From: Gemmatimonadota bacterium
GTDB taxonomy: Bacteria > Gemmatimonadota > Gemmatimonadetes > Gemmatimonadales > Gemmatimonadaceae
Assembly: GCA_028287285.1 (NCBI GenBank)
Contig: JAQBPY010000192.1
Location: forward strand, 1-59,040
Reading direction: 5' to 3'
DNA length: 59,040 nucleotides
Every line of letters starts with the position of its first letter. The first letter of the stretch is position 1. The position numbers and the translations under genes are program-made. Shown here in pieces: positions 26,890 to 36,140 of this stretch. The notes below the pieces were generated by a model. It was not told where the DNA came from, searched no databases, and saw nothing but the letters and a program-made list of their open reading frames with translations.

Positions 26890-26993
26890 TGAGAACAACT
26901 CAGAGTCCGCCCCCCCGCGGAAGGGTCTGACCGGCGTTGCCAAGTCCCGAAGTGAGGTGTTAGCCAATCACGAGATTCCTTGTATATTGAGAG

Positions 26994-27194
26994 ATGACCA
27001 ACGTCGAGAAACTCGAGCACGAGGTTGAGGCGCTGTCGGCTCCAGAGCTCTCCAAGTTCCGGCAGTGGTTCCTGGCATTCGATGCACAGGTCTGGGACGA
27101 GCAGATCGAGCGCGACGTCGAGGCCGGGGCATTCGATTCACTCGCCGATGCCGCGATCGCGGAGCATCGGGCCGGGCGCTCACGTCTGCTTTGA
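26994..27194 (+). CDS. Small antitoxin-like protein
   Basis: 66 residues: MTNVEKLEHEVEALSAPELS, FRQWFLAFDAQVWDEQIERD, then ADAAIAEHRAGRSRLL. The FDAxxWDxQIExDVxxGxxD ... HRAGRS pattern recurs in short antitoxins encoded before ParE/RelE-like toxins. A promoter-like AT-rich stretch (TTGTATATTGAGAG) lies just upstream. Its TGA stop overlaps the TTG start of the toxin gene. Confidence 0.75.
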   Translation: MTNVEKLEHEVEALSAPELSKFRQWFLAFDAQVWDEQIERDVEAGAFDSLADAAIAEHRAGRSRLL

Positions 27195-27445
27195 CGCATC
27201 ACGCGTCTGCTGACTTCTGGCGGCGATACGAGGCGCTTCCGACGAACGTTCGGTTGCTTGCGGACAAGAACTTCGCGCTGCTGAAGGCGAACCCGCAACA
27301 TCCGTCTCTCCATTTCAAGGAAATCGGTCGGTATCGGTCCGTTCGTGTCGGACTCGGTTATCGAGCCCTGGGCGTGAATGTGGAAGATGGCATATTGTGG
27401 ATCTGGATTGGCACACACGCCGAGTACGACGCGCTGATCGGTTAA
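27191..27445 (+). CDS. ParE/RelE-superfamily toxin with TTG start
   Basis: 84 residues when started at the TTG that overlaps the antitoxin stop (TTGA at 27191-27194). No ATG is available in the right place. The sequence THHASADFWRRYEALPTNVR, LKANPQHPSLHFKEIG, VGLGYRALG and LWIWIGTHAEYDALIG is the compact beta-sheet toxin type whose C-terminal WxWIGTHxEYDxLI is highly conserved. The four-base overlap keeps antitoxin and toxin coupled. The pair sits between hsdM and hsdS, a place where addiction would help keep the RM operon. Confidence 0.8.
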   Translation: MTHHASADFWRRYEALPTNVRLLADKNFALLKANPQHPSLHFKEIGRYRSVRVGLGYRALGVNVEDGILWIWIGTHAEYDALIG

Positions 27446-27848
27446 CGTCGTGTTCGCTCGGCCGCGGATGCAGGCGAAGGTCCAATTCGGTGTGAAGTAG
27501 CTCCAGACCGTTCTGAGCGCGGGATGTCTACAGGCCATGACCCGCAGCCGGGAACGCCATCCGAGCTTCCAGTCATTTCCCATTTTGGAAACAAGTGCCG
27601 CGTGCGGCTAGTACTCCGAGACGAGGAACATCATCGCCGATCACGTCCTGAGTGTCGTGGTCGTGAAGGTGGGCAATCGGCGGGATGTGTACCGGCCATG
27701 AACGTCGATGAGCCCGTGCTTGGACTACTCAGTGATCCGGGGCGTGGCTCGGGACGCAACCTGTAAGTAACACTTACGAGTTGGGCGAGAATGTGGCAGA
27801 ATCGGCACATGACTTCAGAGCGATCATGTCGATAGGCAGCGCAAACCC
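27446..27848 (+). other. 0.4 kb between TA pair and hsdS, no gene recognised
   Basis: An 80-codon frame (27524-27766) is open but composition and start give no support. The stretch separates the TA pair from hsdS, so hsdS may have its own promoter or be read through. Confidence 0.35.
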
Positions 27849-29204
27849 ATGAGCTTTCCCCGCTATCCGCAATACAAGGACAGCGGCGTTGCCTGGCTTG
27901 GCGAAATACCTGCGCACTGGCGCGTGGAACGCCTCAAGCGAGCGGCATCGGTGTTCCCGAGTAACGTGGACAAGAAAAGCTATGATGACGGTGTGCCTGT
28001 GCACCTGTGCAACTACACGGACGTCTACTACAACGATCGCATTACCCGCGATCTGGACTTCATGAGTGCTACCGCATCGGCAGAGCAGATTGCGAAATTC
28101 ACGCTTCAGGCTGGCGACACGGTAATCACCAAGGATTCCGAGACAGCGGACGACATCGCAGTGGCAGCATACGTTCCGGTTGACATGCCGGGAGTGGTAT
28201 GCGGCTATCACCTATCCGTGGTTCGTCCGACCCGCGACATCGATGGAGCGTTTATCAAGCGCCTGTTCGACTCGGCTTTTGTTAGTGCCTCGGTGGAGGT
28301 TCGAGCGAACGGTCTGACTCGTGTGGGCCTGGGGCAGTACGCGCTCGACAATCTCCAGATGCCCTTCCCTACGTTGGAGGAGCAGCGGCTAATTGCGGAG
28401 TTTCTGGATCGGGAGACGGCGAAGATCGACGCGCTGGTGGCGGAGCAGCGGCGGCTGATGGAGTTGCTCAAGGAGAAACGGCAGGCGGTCATCTCCCGCG
28501 CGGTTACCAAGGGGCTGAATCCTGATGCGCCGAGGAAGCCAACCGGCATCGAATGGCTCGGCGATGTGCCTGCGCACTGGAGCGTCGCGCCTATCGCATC
28601 TCGCTACACGGTCCAACTCGGCAAAATGCTTGATGCCACCAAGATTACCGGCAAACACCTTCGGCCGTACCTCCGCGTGTTTGACGTGCAATGGGACTCG
28701 ATCAACACTTCCGAGCTTCCCGAAATGGATTTCGATGAGACGGCGCGCGCCCGGTTTCGTCTTCTGTCTGGTGACTTGCTAGTGAACGAAGGCGGCAGCT
28801 ACCCAGGGCGTTCTGCCATCTGGCTCGGTGAGCTCGAGGAGTGCTACTATCAGAAGGCGCTGCATCGCATGAGGGCAGTCGCCGCTAGCCGAGACACCTC
28901 ACGATTTCTTTTTTACCAAATGCACTGGGCTGCCAATCAAGGCGTTTTTGTGTCAGGGGGGAACGAGACCACCATTGAGCATCTCCCAGCTGAGAAGCTC
29001 AGGCGGTATCGCTTTGCATTTCCGCCGTTGGCTGAGCAGTTGGAAATCATCGCGTTCCTCGATGTTGAGGTTGCTCAAATCGAGGCATTACTCGCGGAAG
29101 CAGAGCTCGCGATCAATCTTCTTCTGGAAAGACGTTCTGCCCTCATCTCTGCAGCGGTCACCGGGCAGATCGACGTCCGCGGTTTCGTCGAATACGCCGC
29201 ATGA
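27849..29204 (+). CDS. hsdS: Type I restriction-modification specificity subunit
   Basis: 451 residues with the two-fold HsdS layout. The first target-recognition domain follows GVAWLGEIPAHWRVERLKRA and closes with LPFxxLEEQRLIAEFLDRET-like text (PFPTLEEQRLIAEFLDRE). The coiled spacer is AKIDALVAEQRRLMELLKEK. The second unit starts GIEWLGDVPAHWSVAPIASR and ends FPPLAEQLEIIAFLDVE plus a second coil. Each half recognises one part of a bipartite DNA site. The stop overlaps the hsdR start (ATGA). Confidence 0.95.
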   Translation: MSFPRYPQYKDSGVAWLGEIPAHWRVERLKRAASVFPSNVDKKSYDDGVPVHLCNYTDVYYNDRITRDLDFMSATASAEQIAKFTLQAGDTVITKDSETADDIAVAAYVPVDMPGVVCGYHLSVVRPTRDIDGAFIKRLFDSAFVSASVEVRANGLTRVGLGQYALDNLQMPFPTLEEQRLIAEFLDRETAKIDALVAEQRRLMELLKEKRQAVISRAVTKGLNPDAPRKPTGIEWLGDVPAHWSVAPIASRYTVQLGKMLDATKITGKHLRPYLRVFDVQWDSINTSELPEMDFDETARARFRLLSGDLLVNEGGSYPGRSAIWLGELEECYYQKALHRMRAVAASRDTSRFLFYQMHWAANQGVFVSGGNETTIEHLPAEKLRRYRFAFPPLAEQLEIIAFLDVEVAQIEALLAEAELAINLLLERRSALISAAVTGQIDVRGFVEYAA

Positions 29205-32200
29205 GCCTGCACAAGGAGATCAGCTTCGAAACCGAGATCTGCGACCACCTCGCAGCCAACGGATGGATGTACGAGGAGGGCGACGCGACGCAATACGACC
29301 GCGCGCTCGCCCTGTTCCCCCATGATGTCCTCCCATGGGTGCAGGAAGCCCAACCCGCGGCTTGGGAGACTCTGATCAAGAACCACGGTGCCAAGGCGGG
29401 CGAAACACTCCTCGCCCGCCTCCGCGACCAGATCGATCAGCGCGGCACACTTGACGTCCTCCGTCACGGTATCGAGCTCCTCGGCCTGAAGCAGCCACTC
29501 AAGCTCGCGGAGTTCAAGCCGGCACTTGGCATCAACTCCGAAATCCTCGCTCGGTACGCGGCGAACCGATGCCGGGTCGTCCGGCAAGTCCGCTACTCAC
29601 TGAATGGCGACAACAGCATCGACCTCGTGCTGTTCCTCAACGGCCTGCCGGCGGCCACGGTGGAGCTCAAGACGGACTTCACCCAGAGCATCGGCGACGC
29701 GATCGACCAGTATCGCTTCGATCGTCTGCCAAAGCCCAAGGGCCAGTCACCCGAGCCACTCCTCTCCTTCCCCAACGGCGCACTCGTCCACTTCGCGGTG
29801 AGCAACCGCGAGGTCCACATGGTGACGAAGCTGGAGGGCGCCACCACGAGATTCCTCCCGTTCAACCAGGGGGACAATGGCGTGGCCGGGAATCCGCTCA
29901 ACCCCAACGGGCATCGGACGTCGTACCTCTGGGAACAGATCTGGCAGCGCGACTCGTGGCTCGAAATCATCGGCCGCTACTGCATGACGCTACGCAACGA
30001 CAAGAAGGTCATCAAGGAAGTCGTCTTCCCGCGGTACCATCAACTTGACGTGACGCGGAAGCTCGAAGCGGCCGTCGTCAGCGAAGGTCCTGGCGGCAAG
30101 TACCTCGTCCAGCATTCGGCGGGCTCTGGAAAGACCAAGTCCATCGCGTGGACGGCGCACTTCCTGGCCGAGTTGCACGACGCACAGCACAAGAAGGTGT
30201 TCGATACGGTGCTGGTGGTCTCCGACCGCAACGTCATCGACTCGCAATTGCAGGAGGCCTTGTTCGACTTCCAGCGGACGACGGGGGTGGTCGCGACGAT
30301 CACCAACAAGGATGGCAGCAAGAGCGGCAAGCTGGCCGAGGCGCTGGGTGGGGACAAGAAGATCGTGGTGTGCACGATCCAGACGTTCCCATTTGCGCTC
30401 GACGCGGTGCGCACGCTGGCCGCGACGCAGGGGAAGCGGTTCGCGGTGATCGCGGACGAGGCGCACAGCTCGCAGAGCGGCGAGGCGGCGGCGCAGCTGA
30501 AGGCGGTGCTTTCCGCAGCCGAACTCCAGGAGCTGAACGACGGCGGTGAGGTAAGTGCCGAGGATATTCTGTCGGCCCAGATGGCGGCGCGTGCGGACGA
30601 GGGCGGCATCACCTTCGTGGCGTTCACGGCCACGCCGAAGGCGAAGACGATGGAGATCTTCGGCACGAGGCCAGATCCGACACGGAAGCCGGCGGCGGAC
30701 AATGTGCCGGCGCCATTCCATGTTTACTCCATGCGCCAGGCGATCGAGGAGGGATTCATCCTCGACGTGCTCCAGCACTACACGTCGTACAAGCTCGCGT
30801 TCAAGCTGGCGCACGCGGGCAAGGAGGTGGATGACGCCGAGGTGGAGCGGAGTGCCGCGCTGAAGCGAATCATGGGATGGGTGAAGCTCCATCCATACAA
30901 CATCTCGCAGAAGGTGCAGGTCGTCGTCGAGCACTTTCGCACCTTTGTGTCTCCTCTGTTGGACGGAAAAGCGAAGGCGATGGTCGTCGTTGGGAGCCGA
31001 GTGGAGGCGGTGCGGTGGCAACTCGCGATGGAGCGGTACATCACGGAGCACGGCTATGCGATCGGGACGCTCGTCGCATTCTCGGGCGAGGTGAACGACG
31101 CGGAGTCTGGCGCCGACCCATTCACCGAGAACAGTCACGCACTCAACCCTCGGCTCAAGGGCCGCGATATCCGCGAGGCGTTCAAGACGGACGAGTACCG
31201 GATCCTCCTCGTGGCGAACAAATTCCAGACCGGGTTCGACCAGCCACTGCTCTGCGGCATGTACGTGGACAAGCGGCTCGCGGGCATCCAGGCGGTGCAG
31301 ACGCTCTCGCGGCTCAACCGCGCGCACCCGGGCAAGGACACCACGTACGTTCTCGACTTTGCGAATGAGGCCGAGGATGTGCTGGAGGCGTTCAAGGCGT
31401 ACTACGAGACCGCGACGCTGGCAACGACCACGGACCCGAATCTCGTCCTCAACCTGCGGGCGAAGCTCGATGGTGCGGGGTACTACGATGACTTCGAGGT
31501 CGAGCGTGTGGTGGCCGTGGACCTGGATCACTATGTCTTCGGGAAGACAAAGCAGAGCGCACTGGCCTCGGCGCTGGAGCCTGTCGCGGACCGGCTGATG
31601 AAGCGATACCGCGCCGCGAAGGACCTGTTCGGTGTGGGCCAGGCGCAGGAGGATACGGCCGCCGTGAGCACGGCGAAGGATCAGATGGACGCGTTGGAGC
31701 TGTTCAAGGCGGACATGGGCGCGTACGTCCGGCTGTACACGTTCCTGTCGCAGATCTTCGACTACGGCAATACGGGCATCGAGAAGCGAGCTGTCTTCTT
31801 TCGGCGGTTACTCCCCTTGCTGGACTTCGGGCGCGAGCGGGAGGGGGTGGACCTGTCGAAGGTGGCGCTGACGCACCATCATCTGAAGAACCGCGGGACC
31901 CAGGACCTGCAACTGGGCAAAGGGGAGTCGCCGAAGCTCACGCCGATTGGCGAGGCCGGCAGCGGCGCGGTGCACGAGCGCGAAAGGGCGTGGCTGCACG
32001 AGATCATCGAGAAGGTGAACGACCTTTTCGACGGCGACCTGTCGGACAACGACAAGCTGTTGTACGTGAACAGCGTGATCAAGGGGAAGCTGCTGGAGTC
32101 GGCGACGCTTCAGCAGCAGGCGGCGAACAACAGCAAGGAGCAATTCGCGAATTCGCCGGACCTCAAGAACGAGCTGATGAACGCGATCATGGAGGCGCTG

Positions 32201-32326
32201 GATGCTCACACGTTGATGAGCACCCAGGCGTTGAACTCTGCGTTGGTCCGTGGCGGTATCAAGGACATTCTGCTGAACTACGCCCACCTGTACGAATCCC
32301 TGCGAGACCAGGCGGGCATTCGCTAG
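29201..32326 (+). CDS. hsdR: Type I restriction endonuclease motor/nuclease subunit
   Basis: 1041 residues. The N-terminal nuclease core has IDLVLFLNGLPAATVELKTD (D...ExK, near residues 140-156). The SF2 helicase motor has Walker A HSAGSGKT near residue 305 and a DEAH box (FAVIADEAHSS) near 419; motif III is FTATPK and motif VI is QTLSRLNR. The C-terminal helical part binds the methylase complex. Translation is coupled to hsdS by the ATGA overlap. Full length, no disruption seen, so the system should be able to restrict foreign DNA. Confidence 0.95.
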   Translation: MSLHKEISFETEICDHLAANGWMYEEGDATQYDRALALFPHDVLPWVQEAQPAAWETLIKNHGAKAGETLLARLRDQIDQRGTLDVLRHGIELLGLKQPLKLAEFKPALGINSEILARYAANRCRVVRQVRYSLNGDNSIDLVLFLNGLPAATVELKTDFTQSIGDAIDQYRFDRLPKPKGQSPEPLLSFPNGALVHFAVSNREVHMVTKLEGATTRFLPFNQGDNGVAGNPLNPNGHRTSYLWEQIWQRDSWLEIIGRYCMTLRNDKKVIKEVVFPRYHQLDVTRKLEAAVVSEGPGGKYLVQHSAGSGKTKSIAWTAHFLAELHDAQHKKVFDTVLVVSDRNVIDSQLQEALFDFQRTTGVVATITNKDGSKSGKLAEALGGDKKIVVCTIQTFPFALDAVRTLAATQGKRFAVIADEAHSSQSGEAAAQLKAVLSAAELQELNDGGEVSAEDILSAQMAARADEGGITFVAFTATPKAKTMEIFGTRPDPTRKPAADNVPAPFHVYSMRQAIEEGFILDVLQHYTSYKLAFKLAHAGKEVDDAEVERSAALKRIMGWVKLHPYNISQKVQVVVEHFRTFVSPLLDGKAKAMVVVGSRVEAVRWQLAMERYITEHGYAIGTLVAFSGEVNDAESGADPFTENSHALNPRLKGRDIREAFKTDEYRILLVANKFQTGFDQPLLCGMYVDKRLAGIQAVQTLSRLNRAHPGKDTTYVLDFANEAEDVLEAFKAYYETATLATTTDPNLVLNLRAKLDGAGYYDDFEVERVVAVDLDHYVFGKTKQSALASALEPVADRLMKRYRAAKDLFGVGQAQEDTAAVSTAKDQMDALELFKADMGAYVRLYTFLSQIFDYGNTGIEKRAVFFRRLLPLLDFGREREGVDLSKVALTHHHLKNRGTQDLQLGKGESPKLTPIGEAGSGAVHERERAWLHEIIEKVNDLFDGDLSDNDKLLYVNSVIKGKLLESATLQQQAANNSKEQFANSPDLKNELMNAIMEALDAHTLMSTQALNSALVRGGIKDILLNYAHLYESLRDQAGIR

Positions 32327-32411
32327 ATCCCACCCGGCGGTTCCGGCTCCTTCGCTGACTGCCTGACCGCACGGCGTTGTCGCGTGGCCCCTCATTCGGT
32401 ATCTATTCGGC

Positions 32412-32891
32412 ATGGCGAGCACCGCACGCGGGACCCCGGAAGAGCGGGCGAAGTTGACGGAATTGATCAGGGCTGTGGAGTTGCTCGAGGAGACCGCCGA
32501 CCGCCTGGAGCGGGAAGGGATCATGCCGAGCTATCCGCCTGTCGCGCGGCGGATGGCGGAGGAGCACAAGGCGGAGGCGCGGGCGCTGTTCGCGCGTGGG
32601 GTTCGGCGGTTGCCGGTGCCTCGGAAAACCAGTGCGGGCGTGCAGGTGCCGCCGGAGTTGCGGTTGCGCGCGGCTGACCTGTTCTCGCCGTGCGCAGCGT
32701 GTGGTGGTGACCGGTGTGGGTGTGCGAGATGCGAGAACGGGGCGGCGCTGACCGAATCGGGCAAGGCGCTTCATGCGTGTCTGGTTGCGATCGGCGTCAC
32801 GGTTGGGGCAAAACCGGGCTCGGAGAGAAGCAGCGGCATTAAAGGGCGGAAATGCTGCGATCTCAGGTTCGTCGCCAGTTTGCGCGCATGA
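32412..32891 (+). CDS. Hypothetical protein with a Cys cluster
   Basis: 159 codons, ATG start 86 nt after hsdR. The first half is helical and charged (PEERAKLTELIRAVELLEET, RMAEEHKAEARALFARGVRR). The second half contains CAACGGDRCGCARCENG, a five-Cys knot that could bind zinc, followed by a low-quality tail after KALHACLVAIGVTVG. The open frame on the opposite strand is of similar length, so the call is tentative. Confidence 0.4.
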   Translation: MASTARGTPEERAKLTELIRAVELLEETADRLEREGIMPSYPPVARRMAEEHKAEARALFARGVRRLPVPRKTSAGVQVPPELRLRAADLFSPCAACGGDRCGCARCENGAALTESGKALHACLVAIGVTVGAKPGSERSSGIKGRKCCDLRFVASLRA

Positions 32892-33097
32892 AGGCTTTCG
32901 CAGGTTAGCCGCGGGCGGACGTTGCAGTTTGCCAGTGAGGCCATCGGGATGGACATCGGGGAAGTCCGTGCTACCACGGCGCTTCGCCGGGCCTGCGACA
33001 GAGGAGACGTGTGCGCTAGGCTGCGAACGCGAGGCTGTAAAGTCGCTGTCCGGTGAGTCGAATGACCTAGGTGGAAGCTTGTAGAGGACCGCGCAGT

Positions 33098-33133
33098 GAA
33101 TTCCATTCTTCGCAGCAGAATAGCCAGTTAAGC
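33098..33133 (+). other. attC right half (left half eroded)
   Basis: TTCGCAGCAGAATAGCCA precedes GTTAAGC (33127-33133), spaced as in TTGCAGCTCAACCTGGGC-GTTATGG of the full attC at 48.2 kb. The 12 bases GTTAAGCAGCAC (33127-33138) are the exact reverse complement of GTGCTGCTTAAC at 34857-34868, the left end of the next attC. The DNA between is therefore one cassette. No convincing R'' was found to the left (32.9-33.1 kb). Confidence 0.65.
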
Positions 33134-33247
33134 AGCACCACCGTCCGCAGCGCGGGTAAGTCCCCTGCGTGATCCAGTCGCGCCACCGCTCTATCGTATT
33201 GCTCGGCGGAGGGGCAATTTACAGGCTGCCCTTCTCATTCAAATGCA

Positions 33248-34834
33248 ATGACACCTGGTGATGCAACACCCGAGAGCAATGCTGCTGTGGCGTCCATCCG
33301 GCAGCAAGCACTCACCGATGCTCGCGTAGGCAAGCTCCGCGCGCTAATTAGTGAGAGCTTTCGCGTCCGGTACAATCATGATCCGCTTTACGTGGACGTT
33401 GGTTCCCACTTAGCACGTGTCCGATCGAGGCAGCATCAGATCATTTTTGGCCGACGAGGTTCGGGGAAGTCATGTCTCCTAGTTCACTTCATGAAACAAG
33501 CGCAGAAGGCAGGGGATATACGAACGATCTATATCCTAGCCGATGAATACAAGCGGCTCACCTACCCCGACGTTCTCATTCGCCTGCTGATCGCCATTCT
33601 TGAGGCCATTCCAGTCAGGGGACGGTGGGCAAAGCGGGTACTGCGCATGCCCATCCCAAGTGAGCATCACATACGTGAGTTGCGCAGCCTACTTGATGCG
33701 GCGGAGGAGGCTGACGTTGTGAACCGCGACAGTCGCGAGAGGTCGGAATCAGCCAAGGTAAACATCTCAGCATCGCCAGCGGCCAAAGCGGAGGCTCAGA
33801 CCGGATCGAAAAGGACAACTGACACTACTCAAAGCTTTCGCGCCAAGAAGCTTGATGTCTTGGAGCGCCATCTGCGTGACTATAAGTCCGCGCTGTCATC
33901 CGGTGTTGGGGCGGTTGATGAATTCACATGTGTAGTTGTGGATGATTTCTACTTGTTGGCACCTGAAAGCCAACCGGATGTGCTTGACTACCTGCATCGG
34001 TTACTTCGCGACACACCCCTCTACCTGAAGGTCGCGACAGTACGTCACCGCACCACCCTCGTGCGCAATCAACCGCAAACAGTCGGCGTTGAACTCTCCC
34101 AAGACGTGGAGGCCATCGACCTCGATCGCACTCTAGAGGATCTGCGCTCGACACAGGCGTTCCTCACAGAGATGATTGATTCACTTGGGAAGCGCGTTGG
34201 CTACGATCACCTCTCGAGTGAGCTCTTTAACCCAGAAGCGTTGGAGGCATTGACTCTCGCCTCCGGCGGTGTCCCCCGAGATTTTCTCACTATTCTCACG
34301 CACGCCATCGAGGTCGGGATCGCAACCGGCAATACTCGCTGGCTCACACCTACTTTGATAAACAAGGGCGCCAGCCAGCTAGCATGGCACACCAAGCGCG
34401 GCGGAATGCGTGAGGATGCCAGCGGAGACACTGCTGGACTAGAGAGGCTGCTCACGGACTTACTTGGCTTCTGTCTGAAGGAAGAGCGCAAAACCGCTTT
34501 TCTTATCGCCAAGGACGATGCGCAGAAACTGCCGGATACATTCGAGCGCATTCAGCAATTGATGGATTTCAAGCTTATTCACATCGTCGAGCCAGATACG
34601 TCGGCGGCGTCTGGGCGCGGCGGCCGATTCGCCGCTTACACGCTGGACTTTTCCTTCTTTATGGAGCCGCGTAGACGCAATATCGAGATTATCGAGTTTT
34701 GGAAAGTAGATGATCAGCGGCGACGGCGTGGGATTCGTGAGGCACCAGTGTATCCCCTCGCGCGCGCCCAGGAGGCTTATGCGAATACTTCGCTGCCGCA
34801 AGATCCCTCCGGGTTGCTCGAAGAGATTGAGTAG
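33248..34834 (+). CDS. P-loop ATPase, integron cassette gene of unknown function
   Basis: 528 residues. Walker A FGRRGSGKS at about 68-75, Walker B CVVVDDFYLL near 228-236, and a sensor-like ATVRHRTTLVR. The arrangement resembles AAA/STAND-type and ORC-like ATPases in which a single ATPase domain is followed by a winged-helix-like C-terminus (LTLASGGVPRDFLTILTHAI). Residues about 165-200 are a Ser/Lys/Ala-rich linker. No additional catalytic domain is visible, so a partner may exist. The neighbouring cassette encodes a membrane coiled-coil protein. The cassette boundaries are exact (33128-34862). GC is clearly lower than in the flanking housekeeping genes. ATP-driven defence sensor is a guess only. 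Confidence 0.75.
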   Translation: MTPGDATPESNAAVASIRQQALTDARVGKLRALISESFRVRYNHDPLYVDVGSHLARVRSRQHQIIFGRRGSGKSCLLVHFMKQAQKAGDIRTIYILADEYKRLTYPDVLIRLLIAILEAIPVRGRWAKRVLRMPIPSEHHIRELRSLLDAAEEADVVNRDSRERSESAKVNISASPAAKAEAQTGSKRTTDTTQSFRAKKLDVLERHLRDYKSALSSGVGAVDEFTCVVVDDFYLLAPESQPDVLDYLHRLLRDTPLYLKVATVRHRTTLVRNQPQTVGVELSQDVEAIDLDRTLEDLRSTQAFLTEMIDSLGKRVGYDHLSSELFNPEALEALTLASGGVPRDFLTILTHAIEVGIATGNTRWLTPTLINKGASQLAWHTKRGGMREDASGDTAGLERLLTDLLGFCLKEERKTAFLIAKDDAQKLPDTFERIQQLMDFKLIHIVEPDTSAASGRGGRFAAYTLDFSFFMEPRRRNIEIIEFWKVDDQRRRRGIREAPVYPLARAQEAYANTSLPQDPSGLLEEIE

Positions 34835-34861
34835 GTGTTCGGCCACGTCGCGCCCTGTGCT

Positions 34862-34958
34862 GCTTAACGTGCGTTGCACCAGCCAAGGGCGCTAAGGTAG
34901 CAGCGGCTCCGCCGCTGCATTTGATTGATGCCCTTGCAGGTGAACTTTGGCGCTATAG
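34862..34958 (+). other. attC site 3
   Basis: 97 nt from R'' GCTTAAC (34862-34868, exact RYYYAAC) to R' GCTATAG (34952-34958, one deviation from GTTRRRY). The core is AACGTGCGTTGCACCAGCC, AAGGGCGCTAAGGTAGCAGC, GCTGCATTTGATTGATGCCC, TTGCAGGTGAACTTTGGC. It is nearly identical to the site at 48169-48265 except in the variable centre. Confidence 0.85.
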
Positions 34959-35113
34959 CGCAACCATATACTGGTCCGCGGTTAAGTACCGCAATGTCTA
35001 CAATCCCTGCCTGAAACCGATCGGGCGCGCGAGCCTCGCCTTGCTCGCGTATCGCAATGTATGTATCGTCGGTTCGGCCTGTCTCTGGTACCATTCGCTA
35101 CTCTAAGTGGTTC

Positions 35114-36031
35114 ATGCAAATACTCTTATTGCTCCTAGTGTTGGCCGCAGTAATCGGGGTGATCTCTTGGCTTTACGCTGAGATTGGCGACACTGCCACA
35201 GAGGATAGGCGCTCAGCGACCGCGAAGCGCAACGCTAAGTACGAAGAGAAGCTTCGACGCGAGGAAGCTGAGCGTCAGGCTCAGCGTCAGCGAGACGAAG
35301 CAGCGCGTGAAGCTCACCGGCAGCGGGAACTCGCCAAGGCTCTGAAGGAACAGCAAAGTTTGCACGAGCAAATGGCGGTTTTGGGCGAAGGCTCGTTGAG
35401 CTTGTTTGAGTCAATGCCGGAGCATCTCCGGATTACGGAACGCCATCTCGACCAAGCAGAAGCTGATTTTGCCGAGGGAGCCTTCGCCCCATTCTGGGAT
35501 TCCGTTGAACGAGCTGCCAATACGCTCGGGGGCTTCGATGAGCGGGTACGGCAAATCGGCAACAACGCCTCACGTTACGGCGAGTTGGTAAAACAGTTCA
35601 AGTCCACCCCCCCGCGCTTCCCGCTCGCGCCTGAAGCGGTCGCGAAGCTGTCCATTGGCACAGCAACGGCTGAGCGAATGAAGTCGATCGTGCGCTATGC
35701 TCAACGCAATTTTCAATTTGCCACGATTTATGAGCAACGCAAAACCAATCAGCTTCTTGTTGCGGGGTTCACGGGCTTGGCGCAGGCTTTGGAGCAAATG
35801 ACGTTCCGCATTACCTCTTCGATTGGTTATCTTTCGCACTCCGTCGAGGCGATGGGCGCTATGCTCAATGAGTCGGTACTCTCCGTTGACTCGCGAATCG
35901 CGGAAATGGAGGCAGCAACAACAGAGCATCGTGACCAGCTTTCCATCGAAGCAGCGGAACGGAGTGCTCGGGAAAAGACGGCGATCGAGATGCTCGACAA
36001 TATCCAGCGTGGTCGTAGACCCTCACTGTAG
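35114..36031 (+). CDS. Membrane-anchored coiled-coil protein, cassette gene
   Basis: 305 residues from ATG 35114; an upstream ATG at 35057 adds 19 residues without membrane character. One N-terminal transmembrane helix (ILLLLLVLAAVIGVISWLY) is followed by a long charged coiled coil (about 35-95: KYEEKLRREEAERQAQRQRD). A helical core follows (MPEHLRITERHLDQAEADFA; RMKSIVRYAQRNFQFATIYE) and a second coil at the end. It is probably an inner-membrane protein with a cytoplasmic helical domain. No known family was recognised. An attC starts 25 nt after the stop. Confidence 0.75.
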   Translation: MQILLLLLVLAAVIGVISWLYAEIGDTATEDRRSATAKRNAKYEEKLRREEAERQAQRQRDEAAREAHRQRELAKALKEQQSLHEQMAVLGEGSLSLFESMPEHLRITERHLDQAEADFAEGAFAPFWDSVERAANTLGGFDERVRQIGNNASRYGELVKQFKSTPPRFPLAPEAVAKLSIGTATAERMKSIVRYAQRNFQFATIYEQRKTNQLLVAGFTGLAQALEQMTFRITSSIGYLSHSVEAMGAMLNESVLSVDSRIAEMEAATTEHRDQLSIEAAERSAREKTAIEMLDNIQRGRRPSL

Positions 36032-36055
36032 CGCATACTTCTTCGCGCCTGCACT

Positions 36056-36140
36056 ATATAACGTGCGCTGCATCGGAGGAGTTGCGGTAGCGCGCTCCGC
36101 GCGCATTTTGTTGGATTCCTTGCAGCAGAGCTGGGGCGTT
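36056..36140 (+). other. attC site 4, interrupted in its R' box by an insertion sequence
   Basis: R'' ATATAAC (36056-36062), then GTGCGCTGCATCGGAGGAG, a GC-rich centre, TTGGATTCCTTGCAGCAGAG and CTGGGGC-GTT (to 36140). After GTT the insertion sequence begins. On its far side TAGACTGCC follows (37697), so the undisturbed site would read GTTAGACTGCC, which is the reverse complement of GGCAGTCTAAC at the next attC. Confidence 0.75.

Noticed and set aside
27524-27766. 80-codon frame between the TA pair and hsdS
   Set aside because: No domain, implausible composition and no coupling to neighbours.
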